From assembly GCA_963761435.1 (NCBI GenBank), contig CAVXHJ010000026.1, positions 150,407-214,406 on the forward strand: a stretch of DNA of 64,000 nucleotides, given 5' to 3'. A program made the position numbers and the translations under genes. The stretch is from Roseiarcus sp963761435. GTDB taxonomy: Bacteria; Pseudomonadota; Alphaproteobacteria; Rhizobiales; Beijerinckiaceae. The notes below the pieces were generated by a model. The model was not told the DNA's origin. It was given only the letters and a program-made list of their open reading frames with translations, and ran no database searches. Position 1 is the first letter of the stretch. Each line of letters opens with the position of its first letter. Shown here one piece after another: positions 9,716 to 19,118 of this stretch.

Positions 9716-11383
9716 ATGATCAACAGCAAAAGCGAAGTTGTGACTGGCAGCCGCCGAGTCGTGATGCCTGGCGCCAAGGCGCTCGGGCCGGCCAACCAGC
9801 ACGCGGTCATCGACGTTTTGGTGAAAGTGCGCCGGAAGAAGGAACTCGGCGCTCTCGATCACCGGCCGAAGAGCGCGATGACCCGGGACGCGGTCGCTTC
9901 CAATTTCGGGGCGAGCGAAGACGATCTCAAGAAGGTCGCCGACACGTTCCAGAAACTGGGGCTGCAGGTGACTTCAACTGACGCCGTCAACCGCAGCGTC
10001 GAGCTTTCCGGCACCGTCGCCGAGATGGAGAACGCCTTCCAGGTCAAGCTGTTCGACTACGAGCAGCCGGGTCAGCCGAAGGCGGGCTACCGCGGGCGGG
10101 TCGGCGACGTTTACGTTCCCGCGACGCTCAAGGGGATCGTAACCGGAGTCTTCGGCCTCGATGACCGGCGGGTCGCGCGCCGGCGCCGCCGCTATGCTGA
10201 CCACCACGCGATGGCGAAGGCTCAATCGTCAGTGCCGAGTTCGTGGTATCTGCCGCAAACGCTCGGCAAGCGTTACAACTTCCCGCCCGGCGACGGCTCC
10301 GGTCAGACGATCGGCCTGCTCGAATTCGGCGGCGGCTACTTTCCCGCCGACCTGAAGCAGTTCTGCAGCCTCGCGGGCGTCTCCCAGCCGACGGTCGTGC
10401 CGATCAGCGTCGACGGGATTTCGACCAGCGCCCATGATGAAATGGAAGGCGAGGTCATGCTCGACGTCGAGGTGGTCGCCGGGCTTTGCCCCAAATCGAC
10501 CATCGCAGTCTACTTCGCCCATTGGGGCGAAAAGGGCTGGATCAAGGCCCTGGACGCCGCGGTTCATGACGCGAAGAACAAACCTTCGGTGATCTCGGTC
10601 AGCTGGGGCAATCCGGAGGACATCGGCATCTGGACCGAGCAGGCGATGAACGAAATCAACGAGACCTTGAAGGACGCCGCAATGGCGGGGGTGACAGTCT
10701 GCGTCGCCGCCGGCGACGACGGGTCAAGCGACGCCGACCAGGACGGCCACGCGCATGTCGACTTCCCTTCCTCCAGCCCCTACGTGCTGGCGGTCGGCGG
10801 GACGACCATCCCGAAGAAGACCGCTCCGCTGCCGGACATCGTCTGGTTCGAGGGCGACGGGGTCAGAGAGGACAACAACCCCAACAGCGGCAGCACGGGC
10901 GGCGGGACGAGCACCGTCTTCCCGAGGCCGGCCTGGCAGCAGGGAATCTCGATTGCGTCGGTCAATCCGGGCGCGATCGTCGGCCGCTGCATTCCGGACC
11001 TCGCCGCCAACGCCGACTGGACCGCCTCTCCCTACCTGCTTTGCGTCGATGGGCAACCGCAGCCCAACGGCGGGACGAGCGCTGCTTCGCCGCTGGTCGC
11101 GGCGATGATCGCGCTCATCAATGGCCAGCTCGGCGCGGGCGCAAGGGTCGGATACCTGACGCCGATGCTCTACCAGGCCGCCGCGGGCGGCCGTCCGATG
11201 GGGGCCTCGGCCTGCACCGACGTCGTGTCCGGCGGCAACAAGACCGCCAAGGCTGGGGGATATATGGCGCAGAAGGGCTACGACGCGGTTTCCGGCTGGG
11301 GAACGCCAGACGGAATGAAGCTGAAGCAGGCCATCGCCTCGGCCGGTGCGCCGGCGCCCGTGGCCATGGCGCACGCCAAGTGA
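9716..11383 (+). CDS. Kumamolisin-like S53 (sedolisin) serine-carboxyl peptidase, pro-form
   Basis: 555 residues from ATG 9716, preceded by GGGGAG at seven bases. Residues about 25-150 form a pro-kumamolisin activation domain, ending in an Arg-rich stretch (RRVARRRRRY) that looks like the processing linker. The catalytic domain carries Glu246 and Asp250 (E-V-M-L-D), the oxyanion Asp334 (A-A-G-D-D-G-S) and Ser455 in N-G-G-T-S-A-A-S-P. A calcium-site-like Asp pair lies near 502-523 with G-W-G-T-P-D-G. Family members are acid proteases. No N-terminal signal peptide is visible (the start is polar), so the export route is unclear. Monocistronic, with a possible CRP-like site upstream. Confidence 0.92.
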   Translation: MINSKSEVVTGSRRVVMPGAKALGPANQHAVIDVLVKVRRKKELGALDHRPKSAMTRDAVASNFGASEDDLKKVADTFQKLGLQVTSTDAVNRSVELSGTVAEMENAFQVKLFDYEQPGQPKAGYRGRVGDVYVPATLKGIVTGVFGLDDRRVARRRRRYADHHAMAKAQSSVPSSWYLPQTLGKRYNFPPGDGSGQTIGLLEFGGGYFPADLKQFCSLAGVSQPTVVPISVDGISTSAHDEMEGEVMLDVEVVAGLCPKSTIAVYFAHWGEKGWIKALDAAVHDAKNKPSVISVSWGNPEDIGIWTEQAMNEINETLKDAAMAGVTVCVAAGDDGSSDADQDGHAHVDFPSSSPYVLAVGGTTIPKKTAPLPDIVWFEGDGVREDNNPNSGSTGGGTSTVFPRPAWQQGISIASVNPGAIVGRCIPDLAANADWTASPYLLCVDGQPQPNGGTSAASPLVAAMIALINGQLGAGARVGYLTPMLYQAAAGGRPMGASACTDVVSGGNKTAKAGGYMAQKGYDAVSGWGTPDGMKLKQAIASAGAPAPVAMAHAK

Positions 11384-11439
11384 CGCGTCCGGGCCGAGCC
11401 TGAGATCGTCGCAAAAGCGACGGCCGAGCCGGCCCCAGA

Positions 11440-11468
11440 GATCCGCCGCCGATCCCCGGCGGCGGATC
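11440..11468. terminator. Hairpin between convergent genes
   Basis: Perfect 11-bp arms GATCCGCCGCC (11440-11450) and GGCGGCGGATC (11458-11468) around a seven-base loop. It is located between the plus-strand protease and the minus-strand gene that converges on it. Position and stability suit a bidirectional terminator, although no T tract follows. Confidence 0.5.
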
Positions 11469-11533
11469 CGGGCGATGACGGCGCGGCCGCGCCCCGGGCC
11501 ATGCTGGCTTGGGGGCCCGCGCGTGGGCGGGCG

Positions 11534-12112
11534 CTACGCCGGCCAGAGCTTGGCGACTTTCTCGCGCACCGGCGTCTCGACTTCGGGCGGGGCGTTACGG
11601 ATATACTCGAGAGCGCGCGCGAACGCGGTGGCGTCGCCGGTCTTGAGCGTCTCGAGATAGCGGATCGCCGCAGTGACCGAGAACGGCTCGCCGCCCTTGC
11701 CGGGCTCATCGAAATTGCTCGCGAGCGCAGTCCAGATCGCGGCGTCGTAGCCCGCAGACTCAGCCCAGGCGGCGATCGTCGCGACAACTTGCGGATGACG
11801 CTCCAACGCGACGGCGCTTTGCTTGCCGGAACCAAATTCGACAAAGCCGACCTGCCGCGCGTTTGACATTCCTTCGCGCTGACGAAGATTCTCGATCGCT
11901 GCGTCGAGATTGTCGAAAGCGCTCGGCGCAGAATAGGTCTTGCAGACGTCGCCGAAGCTCTCGTCGATCACCAGCGTCAGCCGTCCGTCGGCCGAAATGC
12001 GGCAGAACTCGATCGGAAGCAGCGGGCCGTCGGGCGCAAACGGTGCGGCGGTTTTCAGTTCCCGGGGATCCCATACGAGCGATCCCCACCCCAGAACAGC
12101 GCACTTCACCAT
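11534..12112 (-). CDS. Gamma-glutamylcyclotransferase-like conserved hypothetical
   Basis: 192 residues. The N-terminal A-V-L-G-W-G-S-L-V-W-D-P resembles the Y/W-G-S-L substrate loop of the gamma-glutamylcyclotransferase fold, followed by L-P-I-E-F-C-R-I-S-x-D-G-R-L-T-L-V-I. Start uncertain: ATG 12112 has AGGAGG only three bases away, whereas GTG 12109 has the better six-base gap; upstream ATG 12124 is also in frame. Substrate unknown, and the catalytic Glu of true cyclotransferases was not located with certainty. Stands alone on the minus strand. Confidence 0.65.
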   Translation of the reverse strand: MVKCAVLGWGSLVWDPRELKTAAPFAPDGPLLPIEFCRISADGRLTLVIDESFGDVCKTYSAPSAFDNLDAAIENLRQREGMSNARQVGFVEFGSGKQSAVALERHPQVVATIAAWAESAGYDAAIWTALASNFDEPGKGGEPFSVTAAIRYLETLKTGDATAFARALEYIRNAPPEVETPVREKVAKLWPA

Positions 12113-12164
12113 CCGCCTCCTCATCAACGTCCTGGCCGAGCCTCGCTTCGAGACGCGTCAGAAG

Positions 12165-13583
12165 TCAGGCGTAGAAAACCTTGCCGGGATTGAACAGGTT
12201 CATGGGGTCGAACGACGCCTTGACGCGGCGCATGAGGTCAAGCGCAACCGCGCCGTGCTCCTCTTCCATGTAGGCGCGTTTCTTCTGGCCGACGCCGTGC
12301 TCGCCGGTGCAGGTGCCGCCCATGGCGATGGCGCGATGGGCGAGGCGGGCGGTGAAGCCTTCCGCCGCGTCGATCTCTGCCGGGTTGCCCATGTCGATGA
12401 GCGGACTCACGTGGAAATTGCCGTCGCCGACATGGCCGACAATCGGCGCGACGAGGCCGCTGCCCGCGATATCCGCGAGCGTCTCGTCCACGCAATCGGC
12501 GAGACGGGAGATCGGCACGCAGGCGTCGGTGGCGAACGGCCGCGCGCCCGGCCTGAGCGTCATTTGCGCCCAGTAGGTGTCGTGGCGCGCCTGCCAGAGG
12601 CGGCTGCGCTCCTCGGGCCTTGTCGCGGTGGCGAAGGGGCCCGCGCCGTGACCGGCGGCGATTTCGCCGAAACGGCTCGCCTGTTCGGCGACGCTCGCCT
12701 CGGTGCCGTGGAACTCGACCATGAGCATCGGCTTTTCGGGCAACGCGAGCTTGGAGTAGGTGTTGAAGGCGCGCACCGAAAGCGCATCGACAAGCTCGAC
12801 GCGGGCGATCGGCAGGCCCGACTGGATGGTCTCGATCGTCGTCTCGCAGGCCGCGCGGACGTCGGGGAAAGAGCATGTGCCGGCCGCGATCGCCTCGGGG
12901 ATGCCCGAGAGCCTCAGCGCGATCTCGACGATGATTCCGAGCGTGCCTTCCGAGCCGATGAAGAGGTGGGTGAGGTCGTAGCCGGCAGAGGACTTTTTCG
13001 CCCGCGTCCCGGTGCGCAGGAACGATCCGTCGGCGACGACCACGCCGAGCGACAGCACGACGTCCTTCATCGTGCCGTAGCGCACAGCGTTGGTGCCAGA
13101 AGCGCGGGTCGCGGCCATGCCGCCGATCGAGGCGTCGGCGCCAGGATCGATGGGGAAGAAGAGGCCGCTGTCGCGCAGGTGCTCGTTGAGCTGCTTCCTG
13201 GTGACGCCAGGCTCGACGACGCAGTCGAGATCGTCGGCGTCGACGGCGGTCACATTGTTCATGCGCGAGCAGTCGAGCGAGACGCCGCCATGCGGCGCGT
13301 TGACGTGACCCTCGAGCGACGAGCCGATCCCGAACGGGATGACCGGCGCGTCGTGCTTGGCGCAGAGCTTGACGAGGTCGATCACGTCGTCCCTCGATTC
13401 GGCGAACACGACCGCGTCGGGCGGCTCGTTCGCGAGCCAGGTCAGGGTGTGCCCGTGCGACTTGCGAATGGCCTCGGATGCGGTGAAACGATTGCCGAAA
13501 CGGGCGGCGAGATCGGAATTGAGCGCAGCGACCGCGTCACTTGAGAGCCGGCCTTGGCGTTTGCGGACGGAAAGTTGGGTCAC
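12165..13583 (-). CDS. FAD-linked oxidase, D-lactate dehydrogenase (cytochrome)/glycolate oxidase GlcD type
   Basis: 472 residues from GTG 13583. N-terminal FAD-binding type 4 domain with P-F-G-I-G-S-S-L-E-G-H-V and P-G-A-D-A-S-I-G-G-M-A-A-T-R-A-S-G. The C-terminal oxidase domain has H-V-G-D-G-N-F-H and the late T-G-E-H-G-V-G-Q-K-K, a pairing typical of D-lactate dehydrogenase (cytochrome) and GlcD. Single-polypeptide length and lack of glcE/glcF partners favour the lactate-type enzyme passing electrons to cytochrome c or quinone; substrate stays open. No signal peptide. Confidence 0.85.
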   Translation of the reverse strand: MTQLSVRKRQGRLSSDAVAALNSDLAARFGNRFTASEAIRKSHGHTLTWLANEPPDAVVFAESRDDVIDLVKLCAKHDAPVIPFGIGSSLEGHVNAPHGGVSLDCSRMNNVTAVDADDLDCVVEPGVTRKQLNEHLRDSGLFFPIDPGADASIGGMAATRASGTNAVRYGTMKDVVLSLGVVVADGSFLRTGTRAKKSSAGYDLTHLFIGSEGTLGIIVEIALRLSGIPEAIAAGTCSFPDVRAACETTIETIQSGLPIARVELVDALSVRAFNTYSKLALPEKPMLMVEFHGTEASVAEQASRFGEIAAGHGAGPFATATRPEERSRLWQARHDTYWAQMTLRPGARPFATDACVPISRLADCVDETLADIAGSGLVAPIVGHVGDGNFHVSPLIDMGNPAEIDAAEGFTARLAHRAIAMGGTCTGEHGVGQKKRAYMEEEHGAVALDLMRRVKASFDPMNLFNPGKVFYA

Positions 13584-13647
13584 TAAGCGTCTATCTTCCT
13601 TTACGCGCGCGAATCTAAGTCAGGAGCGCCTCGATGGCCAGAGCGCT

Positions 13648-14989
13648 TCAGCCCGCCTTAAGGAGGGCCGTCACCCGCTGGGCGAGCGCGGGCTCGCGCA
13701 ACGCGTTGCGCGGCTTGAGGAGATGATTGACCTCGGAGCTCAGCTTCTGGACCTCCGGGTCCTCGACCACAAGGCGGACGAGGCCATCCTGGTAGAGCTG
13801 GGTCCGCTCGAAGTCGGGCGGCCGTTCGCCGCGAAGTCTCCGGGTAGGCGAAGTCCCCGAGCGCAACCGCCCAGGGCGTGTCGACCGTCGCGCTCGCCTC
13901 GGCGAAGAATTCAGAGGCGAGACCGCTGAGCGGATCCGCGCTCGCGCGGCGCGCCTCGAGGAGCCTTGCGAGCGCGATCGCTTCCTGCGCCGCAACGGTC
14001 ATCCCCTGTCCATAGACGGGATTGAAGCGGCAGATCGAATCTCCGATCGGGATGAGCCCGCGGGGGAAGCGCTCGACCTGTTCGAAATGGCGGCGCACGC
14101 TGCGGGGCAGGTTGAAGCGGGTGATCTCGCCGAGAAGCCTGGCGCTGCGGATCGCATCGTGGAACTTGGGCGTTCGGAACGTCGCGGCGAAGGCGAGGTA
14201 GCCTTCGAGATCATTCGGCGGATTGTCTCCATGAACGCCACCGAGCGAAACGATCCAGCGCCCGCCCTCGATCGGGATCAGGGCGCCGCTTCGGCGAAAT
14301 TTTGGGCGGGCGGGAATGTGGGTGAGGAGCGACCAGTCCGGCCGGTCGCGCGGCGGCTCGAAGATTGCGGTCGCATAGGCCATGTCGATGCCGATCTCGC
14401 TCTCGGGCGGGTTCGGGCGGCCGGCGGCTTCGAGAAAGGCGAGCGTGGGCGCGCCGCGGCCCGAGGCGTCGATGACGAGGTCGGCGGGAAGCGTGCGCGA
14501 GCCTTTCTCGTCCTCGCAGCGCACGCCGGCTGCGGCGCCGAGATCGGCGGACGGCTCGATGCCGGTCACGCGGGCGCGCGAGACGACTTCGACATTGGGC
14601 TCGCGCAGCAGCGAGCGGCGGCACAAATATTCGATGAGCGGGCGGGATTGGCAGAACATGTCGACGCCGACGTCGCGTCGCGGCAGCGGATCGTGTCCCG
14701 GAAACTCGACATAGAGGTCGCGGTAGAGCCGCGCCTTGATCGCGCCCTCATCGACAAGCTCCCGCTCGACCCCGGGAAAGAGGCGAGAAAGCGCGGCGCT
14801 CCCTCCGGCGAGAAGGACGTGGGTATGGCGATCCTGCGGCGTCCCGGCGCGCGATTCCGGGCCGTCCGGCAGCGAATCGCGATCGAGAACGACCACCCCT
14901 TCGAAGAACGGCGCGACCGCCTTGGCTGCGGCGAGGCCGCCGATGCCCGCTCCGATGACGACGGCCTGTTTTGCGATCGGACCCACCAT
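13648..14989 (-). pseudogene. FAD-dependent monooxygenase/halogenase-like protein, frame broken near C-terminus
   Basis: Start ATG 14989 after GAGAGGGG. N-terminal FAD fold V-V-I-G-A-G-I-G-G-L-A-A-A, then D-A-S-G-R-G-A-P and the second FAD motif I-G-D-S-I-C-R-F-N-P-V-Y-G-Q-G-M-T-V-A-A, as in geranylgeranyl-reductase/tryptophan-halogenase-like flavoproteins. After F-A-Y-P-E-T the frame is lost. The neighbouring frame supplies R-G-E-R-P-P-D-F-E-R-T and about 60 further residues. Removing one base within GAAGTC at 13833-13838 joins them into about 446 residues. Substrate unknown. Probably intact in the cell (see the GANTC finding). Confidence 0.75.
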
Positions 14990-15113
14990 CCGCCCCTCTC
15001 GATTTCCCGCTCGCCCCATCCGGTCGCCCTCGAGGAAAGAGGGATGAGCTTGCCTTACGCCTTCGAGTCGCGATTGACTATCGCAGGCGACGTCAATCGG
15101 CGGGAGACAGGTT

Positions 15114-16097
15114 GTGGCCGACATCACGCACCGCATGGTTGAGGCGAACGGGATCTCAATCCATCTGGCGGAGGCCGGGACGGGGCCTGTCGTGGTCCTC
15201 TGCCACGGCTTTCCGGAGTCCTGGCGTTCGTGGCGCCATCAGTTGAAGGCGCTTGCCGACGCTGGCTATCGCGCCGTCGCGCCCGACATGCGCGGCTACG
15301 GCAAGACCAGCCAGCCCCATGAGATCGACAAATACACGCTCTTCCATCTGGTCGGCGACATGGTCGGCGTGCTCGACGCCCTCGGCGCGCCGAAGGCGGT
15401 TGTCGTCGGCCACGACTGGGGCGCGCCGGTCGCGTGGCATTGCGCGCTCCTGCGGCCGGACCGCTTTCGCGCCGTGGCGGGGTTGAGCGTGCCGTTCGTT
15501 CCGCGCGGCTCCACCCGGCCGACGAGCGCGATGCCGCAGAACGAATCGTCGCTCTTCTATCAGCTCTACTTCCAGACGCCGGGCGTCGCGGAGATGGAGT
15601 TCGAGCGCGATCCGCGCGACACGATGCGGCGGTTTCTCTATTCGGGCTCAGGCGACGCCCCGGCCGGATCCGACAATATGTTCAGCGCCGCTCCGCCAGG
15701 CATGGTTCCGAGAAACGGGGGCTCGCTCGCGCGCATGATCGACCCGCCGGCGATGCCCCCTTGGGCGACCGACGAGGACGTCGACTTCTATGCGGCCGAG
15801 TTCGCCCGCACCGGCTTTCGCGGCGGGCTCAACTGGTATCGCAACATCGACCGCAACTGGGAGCTTCTCGCGCCCTTCGCCGGCGCCAAGGTCACGGTCC
15901 CGTCGCTTTACATCGCGGGCGACCGCGATCTCGTCGTCAGATTCCCGCGCGTGGATCAGCTCATCGCCAATCTCAAGCTGTTCGTTCCCAATCTCACAAA
16001 GACGATCATGCTGGCGGGCTGCGGGCACTGGACGCAGCAGGAGCGGGCAAGCGAGGTCAACGCCGCTCTCATCGCCTTTCTGCGCGAAGTCGGATAG
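15114..16097 (+). CDS. Alpha/beta-hydrolase, soluble epoxide hydrolase type
   Basis: 327 residues from GTG 15114 with GGGAG eight bases upstream; ATG 15135 is the alternative. Oxyanion motif H-G-F-P-E-S-W-R-S-W, nucleophile elbow G-H-D-W-G-A-P whose Asp is the nucleophile, and the terminal G-C-G-H-W-T-Q-Q-E His. The H-G-F-P plus D-W-G combination is typical of epoxide hydrolases; haloalkane dehalogenase is less likely. Cytosolic. Its start diverges from the FAD monooxygenase gene across 124 bp, so a monooxygenase-epoxide hydrolase pairing is possible but unproven. Confidence 0.85.
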   Translation: MADITHRMVEANGISIHLAEAGTGPVVVLCHGFPESWRSWRHQLKALADAGYRAVAPDMRGYGKTSQPHEIDKYTLFHLVGDMVGVLDALGAPKAVVVGHDWGAPVAWHCALLRPDRFRAVAGLSVPFVPRGSTRPTSAMPQNESSLFYQLYFQTPGVAEMEFERDPRDTMRRFLYSGSGDAPAGSDNMFSAAPPGMVPRNGGSLARMIDPPAMPPWATDEDVDFYAAEFARTGFRGGLNWYRNIDRNWELLAPFAGAKVTVPSLYIAGDRDLVVRFPRVDQLIANLKLFVPNLTKTIMLAGCGHWTQQERASEVNAALIAFLREVG

Positions 16098-16124
16098 CGC
16101 GGGAAGCGCCTCGGCGGCGCCCGG

Positions 16125-16526
16125 TCAGGGCTTGCCGACGCCGACCACGCGAAAGGTCAGGAGCCCGCCGTCCTCCTCGCGCACCGACACGTATTCGCCG
16201 ACCTGGAAGGCGTGGTCGCCGAAGCGGAAGCCCTCCTCCTCCTGTTCATCCTTGCTTTCCCCCTTCCATTCGAAGGACCAGGTCGAGCCGCCGAGGCCGC
16301 CGGCGTGGCGCACGAGGAGGCCGCGCATGGACGGCTCATCGCCCCAGAAACGGTGGGCGAAACATTCGCCGCGGTGCTGCTTCCAGGCTTCGAGGTCGAT
16401 GCGCCCGTCCTCGCGCAAGGGGGCGATGAAATCATAGCCGTGCCGGATCGAGCCTTCGGGGAATTCTTTCGAACGCGCGGCGTTCAGCGTGACCTTGCGC
16501 AGCGCGGCGTGATTTGGCGCGGCCAT
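16125..16526 (-). CDS. Conserved hypothetical protein
   Basis: 133 residues from ATG 16526; I prefer this start to ATG 16535, which touches the GGGAG, because it gives a nine-base gap. Soluble, with R-H-G-Y-D-F-I-A-P-L, H-R-F-W-G-D-E-P, T-W-S-F-E-W-K and a C-terminal F-x-V-G-E-Y-V-S-V followed by T-F-R-V-V-G-V. Looks like a small beta-rich protein with several Trp. I believe homologues occur in Rhizobiales but know no function. It converges on the epoxide hydrolase gene. Confidence 0.65.
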   Translation of the reverse strand: MAAPNHAALRKVTLNAARSKEFPEGSIRHGYDFIAPLREDGRIDLEAWKQHRGECFAHRFWGDEPSMRGLLVRHAGGLGGSTWSFEWKGESKDEQEEEGFRFGDHAFQVGEYVSVREEDGGLLTFRVVGVGKP

Positions 16527-16636
16527 CGACGTCATCTCCCTTTGCTCCGGCTCGTCATGCGAGCCGTTCAGCCCTCCTGCCGCCTATATCGGCTCGGCTC
16601 GGCCAAATCGCCAGTCCGGGCCGGAAAAGCGGGCCG

Positions 16637-17842
16637 TCAGACCCGTTCGATCGCCAGCGCCGCGCCCTGGCCGACGCCGACGCACATCGTGGCGAGGCCG
16701 TAGCGGCCGCCGCGCCGCTTGAGCTCGAGCGCGGCGGCGCCGGCGATGCGGGCCCCCGACATGCCGAGCGGGTGGCCGAGCGCGATCGCGCCGCCATTGG
16801 GATTCACATGCTCCGAATCGTCCTTGAGGCCGAGGCCGCGGAGGCACGCGAGCGCCTGCGCGGCGAACGCCTCGTTGAGCTCGACCACGTCGAAGTCCGC
16901 CGGGGCGAGGTTCAGCCGCTCGCAGAGCTTCGTGACCGCGGGGATCGGCCCGACGCCCATCACCCGGGGCGCGACGCCGGCGGAAGCGAAGCCGAGGATG
17001 CGGGCGATGGGGGTGAGGCCATGCGCGGCTGCTGCTTCGCCCGAGGCGACCACCAGGGCCGCCGCGCCGTCATTGACGCCGGAGGAATTGCCTGCGGTAA
17101 CGCTGCCGTCCGGGCGCACGATGCCGGCGAGCCTGGCCAGGGCCTCGAGCGTCGTATCGGCGCGGGGGTGCTCGTCCTTGTCGGCGCGGGTCACGCTCCC
17201 CTTGCGGTCCTTGATCTCGACGGCGACGATCTCGTGGTCGAACGCGCCCTTCGCCTGGGCCGCGGCGGCGCGCTTTTGCGAGCGCAGCGCGAACGCGTCC
17301 TGGTCGGCGCGCGATACCTGGTAATCCTGGGCGACGTTCTCGGCCGTCTCCGCCATCGAGTCGACGCCATAAAGCTTTTTCATGTTTGGATTGACGAACC
17401 GCCAGCCGAGGGTTGTGTCGAACACCTCCGCCGAACGCTGGAACGCGGTTCCCGCCTTGCCCATCACGAATGGCGCGCGGGTCATCGATTCGGCGCCGCC
17501 GGCGACCGCAAGCCCGATCTCGCCGGCCTTGATCGCCCGCGCCGCCGCCGCGACCGCGTCCATGCCCGACGCGCACAGGCGGTTGACGGTCGCGCCGGGA
17601 ATCGAATCCGGCAGGCCCGCGAGCAGGAGCGCCATGCGAGCGATATTGCGGTTGTCCTCTCCGGCCTGGTTTGCGCAGCCGAAAAAGACCTCGTCGACCT
17701 TGTCCTTGAGGTCCGGATGACGGCGCACGAGCTCGCGGATCGGCCAAGCCGCCAGATCGTCCGCGCGCACGGGCGCGAGTGCGCCGCCGTAGCGGCCGAT
17801 CGGGGTGCGGACATAGTCGCAGATGAAGGCTTCGGCGGTCAC
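16637..17842 (-). CDS. Acetyl-CoA acyltransferase, 3-oxoadipyl-CoA thiolase type
   Basis: Thiolase of 401 residues from GTG 17842, beginning V-T-A-E-A-F-I-C-D-Y-V-R-T-P-I-G-R-Y-G-G. Earlier in-frame starts at 17878 and 17902 give an unusual Gly/Pro leader. Nucleophilic Cys in N-R-L-C-A-S-G-M, His in N-P-N-G-G-A-I-A-L-G-H-P-L-G, second Cys in M-C-V-G-V-G-Q-G. The N-terminal and M-A-E-T-A-E-N-V-A features suit PcaF/PaaJ, which split 3-oxoadipyl-CoA, but a general beta-ketothiolase cannot be excluded. Divergent from an enoyl-CoA hydratase (17966), suggesting a shared acyl-CoA pathway. Confidence 0.88.
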   Translation of the reverse strand: MTAEAFICDYVRTPIGRYGGALAPVRADDLAAWPIRELVRRHPDLKDKVDEVFFGCANQAGEDNRNIARMALLLAGLPDSIPGATVNRLCASGMDAVAAAARAIKAGEIGLAVAGGAESMTRAPFVMGKAGTAFQRSAEVFDTTLGWRFVNPNMKKLYGVDSMAETAENVAQDYQVSRADQDAFALRSQKRAAAAQAKGAFDHEIVAVEIKDRKGSVTRADKDEHPRADTTLEALARLAGIVRPDGSVTAGNSSGVNDGAAALVVASGEAAAAHGLTPIARILGFASAGVAPRVMGVGPIPAVTKLCERLNLAPADFDVVELNEAFAAQALACLRGLGLKDDSEHVNPNGGAIALGHPLGMSGARIAGAAALELKRRGGRYGLATMCVGVGQGAALAIERV

Positions 17843-17965
17843 GGCTGCGCCGCCCGCCGGTTCGGCCCGAGGTCCCATTCCGCCATTGTCGCCTCCGTTC
17901 ACCCGCGTCTAGTATAGACCCGCGCGCGCCATGACGGCGACAGACGAATTCAAGGGAGAACGCCC

Positions 17966-18783
17966 ATGACCGCAAGCCCCGACGTTTCGTCTCAGCCGGC
18001 GGTTCTGGACACAATCGAGGCCGGCGTGCTGACGCTGACCTTGAACCGGCCAGAGCGGCTGAACGCGCTCAATGTCGCCCTTATCGAGGCGCTCTTGGCG
18101 GGGTTCGGACGCGCGGCCGAGGCCGACTGTCGCGCGGTGCTCGTCACCGGCGCGGGTAGAGGCTTCTGCGCCGGAGCCGATCTCTCCAACCGCGCGTTCA
18201 GCCCCGCCGACGCCCGACCGGACCTTGGCGAATCGCTCGAAAAGAACTCAATCCGCTCATCCGCGCGATTCGCAGTCTTCCCAAGCCGGTCGTCTGCGCG
18301 GTCAACGGTCCGGCGGCGGGGGCCGGGGCCAATCTCGCGCTTGCCTGCGACATCGTGCTCGCGGCCAAGTCGGCTCAGTTCCTGCAGGCGTTCGCGCGGA
18401 TCGGCCTCATTCCCGACGCGGGCGGCACTTTTCACCTGCCGCGCCTCGTCGGCGACGCGCGCGCCCGCGCGCTGATGATGCTCGCCGACCCGATCGGCGC
18501 GGAGGAAGCAGCGGCCTGGGGGATGATCTACCGGGCCGTCGACGATCAGGACCTGATGGGGGAAGCGCGCACGATCGCCGAGCGGCTCGCGGCCGGCCCG
18601 ACGCACACGCTCGGCCTCATCAAGCGCGCGCTCGCCGCCTCGTCGGGCGCGAGCCTCGACGGCCAGCTCGACCTCGAGCGCGACCTGCAGCGCGAGGCCG
18701 GGACGAGGGACGAATATGTCGAAGGCGTCCGCGCGTTTCTCGAGAAGCGGCCGGCGGATTTCAGGCGCGTGGCGGCGCTTTAG
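17966..18783 (+). pseudogene. Enoyl-CoA hydratase/isomerase (PaaG-like), frame broken once
   Basis: ATG 17966 follows GGGAG. Residues up to about 94 are normal crotonase (L-N-R-P-E-R-L-N-A-L-N, then G-F-C-A-G-A-D-L-S). Register is lost at E-K-N. The other frame then gives N-P-L-I-R-A-I-R and K-P-V-V-C-A-V-N-G-P-A-A-G-A-G-A-N-L-A-L-A-C, the oxyanion-hole helix, and a normal C-terminus. One base is missing near 18248 in A-A-G-A-A-C-T-C-A-A; adding it gives 272 residues. The spacing between D-L-G and N-P-L then matches PaaG. Phenylacetate or related acyl-CoA degradation together with the divergent thiolase is plausible. Confidence 0.85.
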
Positions 18784-18808
18784 AGCACGCTGCCTTTAAT
18801 TACGGAAC

Positions 18809-18900
18809 CGTCATCGCGAGGAGCGAAGCGACGTGGCGATCCAGTGGTCATTTGGGCGTTCTACGTTCCCCTGGATTGCTTCGCTGCGCTCGCAATGACG
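18809..18900. repeat. Palindromic intergenic repeat, copy 1
   Basis: Left arm 18809-18844 (begins CGTCATCGCGAGGAGCGAAG, ends GATCCAG) and right arm 18871-18900 (CTGGATTGCTTCGC to CGCAATGACG) are near inverse complements around a 26-bp centre. The arms match the CGTCATTGCGAG/CTCGCAATGACG repeats common between genes in Rhizobiales. It lies between a plus-strand and a minus-strand stop codon, where the hairpin could also stop transcription. Confidence 0.8.
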
Positions 18901-18905
18901 CCTTT

Positions 18906-19118
18906 TCAGTTCGAGCCGGCGTTCGGCGTTGGTTGGGATTCCGCCGTCTGCGGCGTGTCCATTGTCGAGGCCCGGCTCGGATCGGGCGCCTGCTGCGACT
19001 GGGCTACAGTCTGATCGGTCTTCACCGTCTGCTTGTAGAAGTCGCACGCCATCGTCGGGGTCGCGAACGCCGCCGCCAATCCGCAACCCAACGCAAGTTT
19101 AACGAGTGTGGAGCGCAT
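18906..19118 (-). CDS. Small secreted hypothetical protein
   Basis: 70 residues from ATG 19118, five bases after GGAGGA. The N-terminus is a textbook signal peptide (R-S-T-L-V-K, hydrophobic LALGCGLAAAFA, then T-P-T-M-A-C). The mature part is about 46 residues, short, polar and rich in Gln, Thr, Ser and Pro, with D-F-Y-K-Q-T-V-K-T-D-Q-T-V-A. Probably periplasmic. The A-C at the cleavage region is not a clear lipobox. No family recognised. Confidence 0.7.
   Translation of the reverse strand: MRSTLVKLALGCGLAAAFATPTMACDFYKQTVKTDQTVAQSQQAPDPSRASTMDTPQTAESQPTPNAGSN

Noticed and set aside
18248..18250. The enoyl-CoA hydratase break (GAACTC) as a further GANTC insertion
   Set aside because: Frame arithmetic requires one missing base rather than one extra; it could come from loss of G in an original GAGACTC, but this is not demonstrable, so it was left out of the GANTC count.
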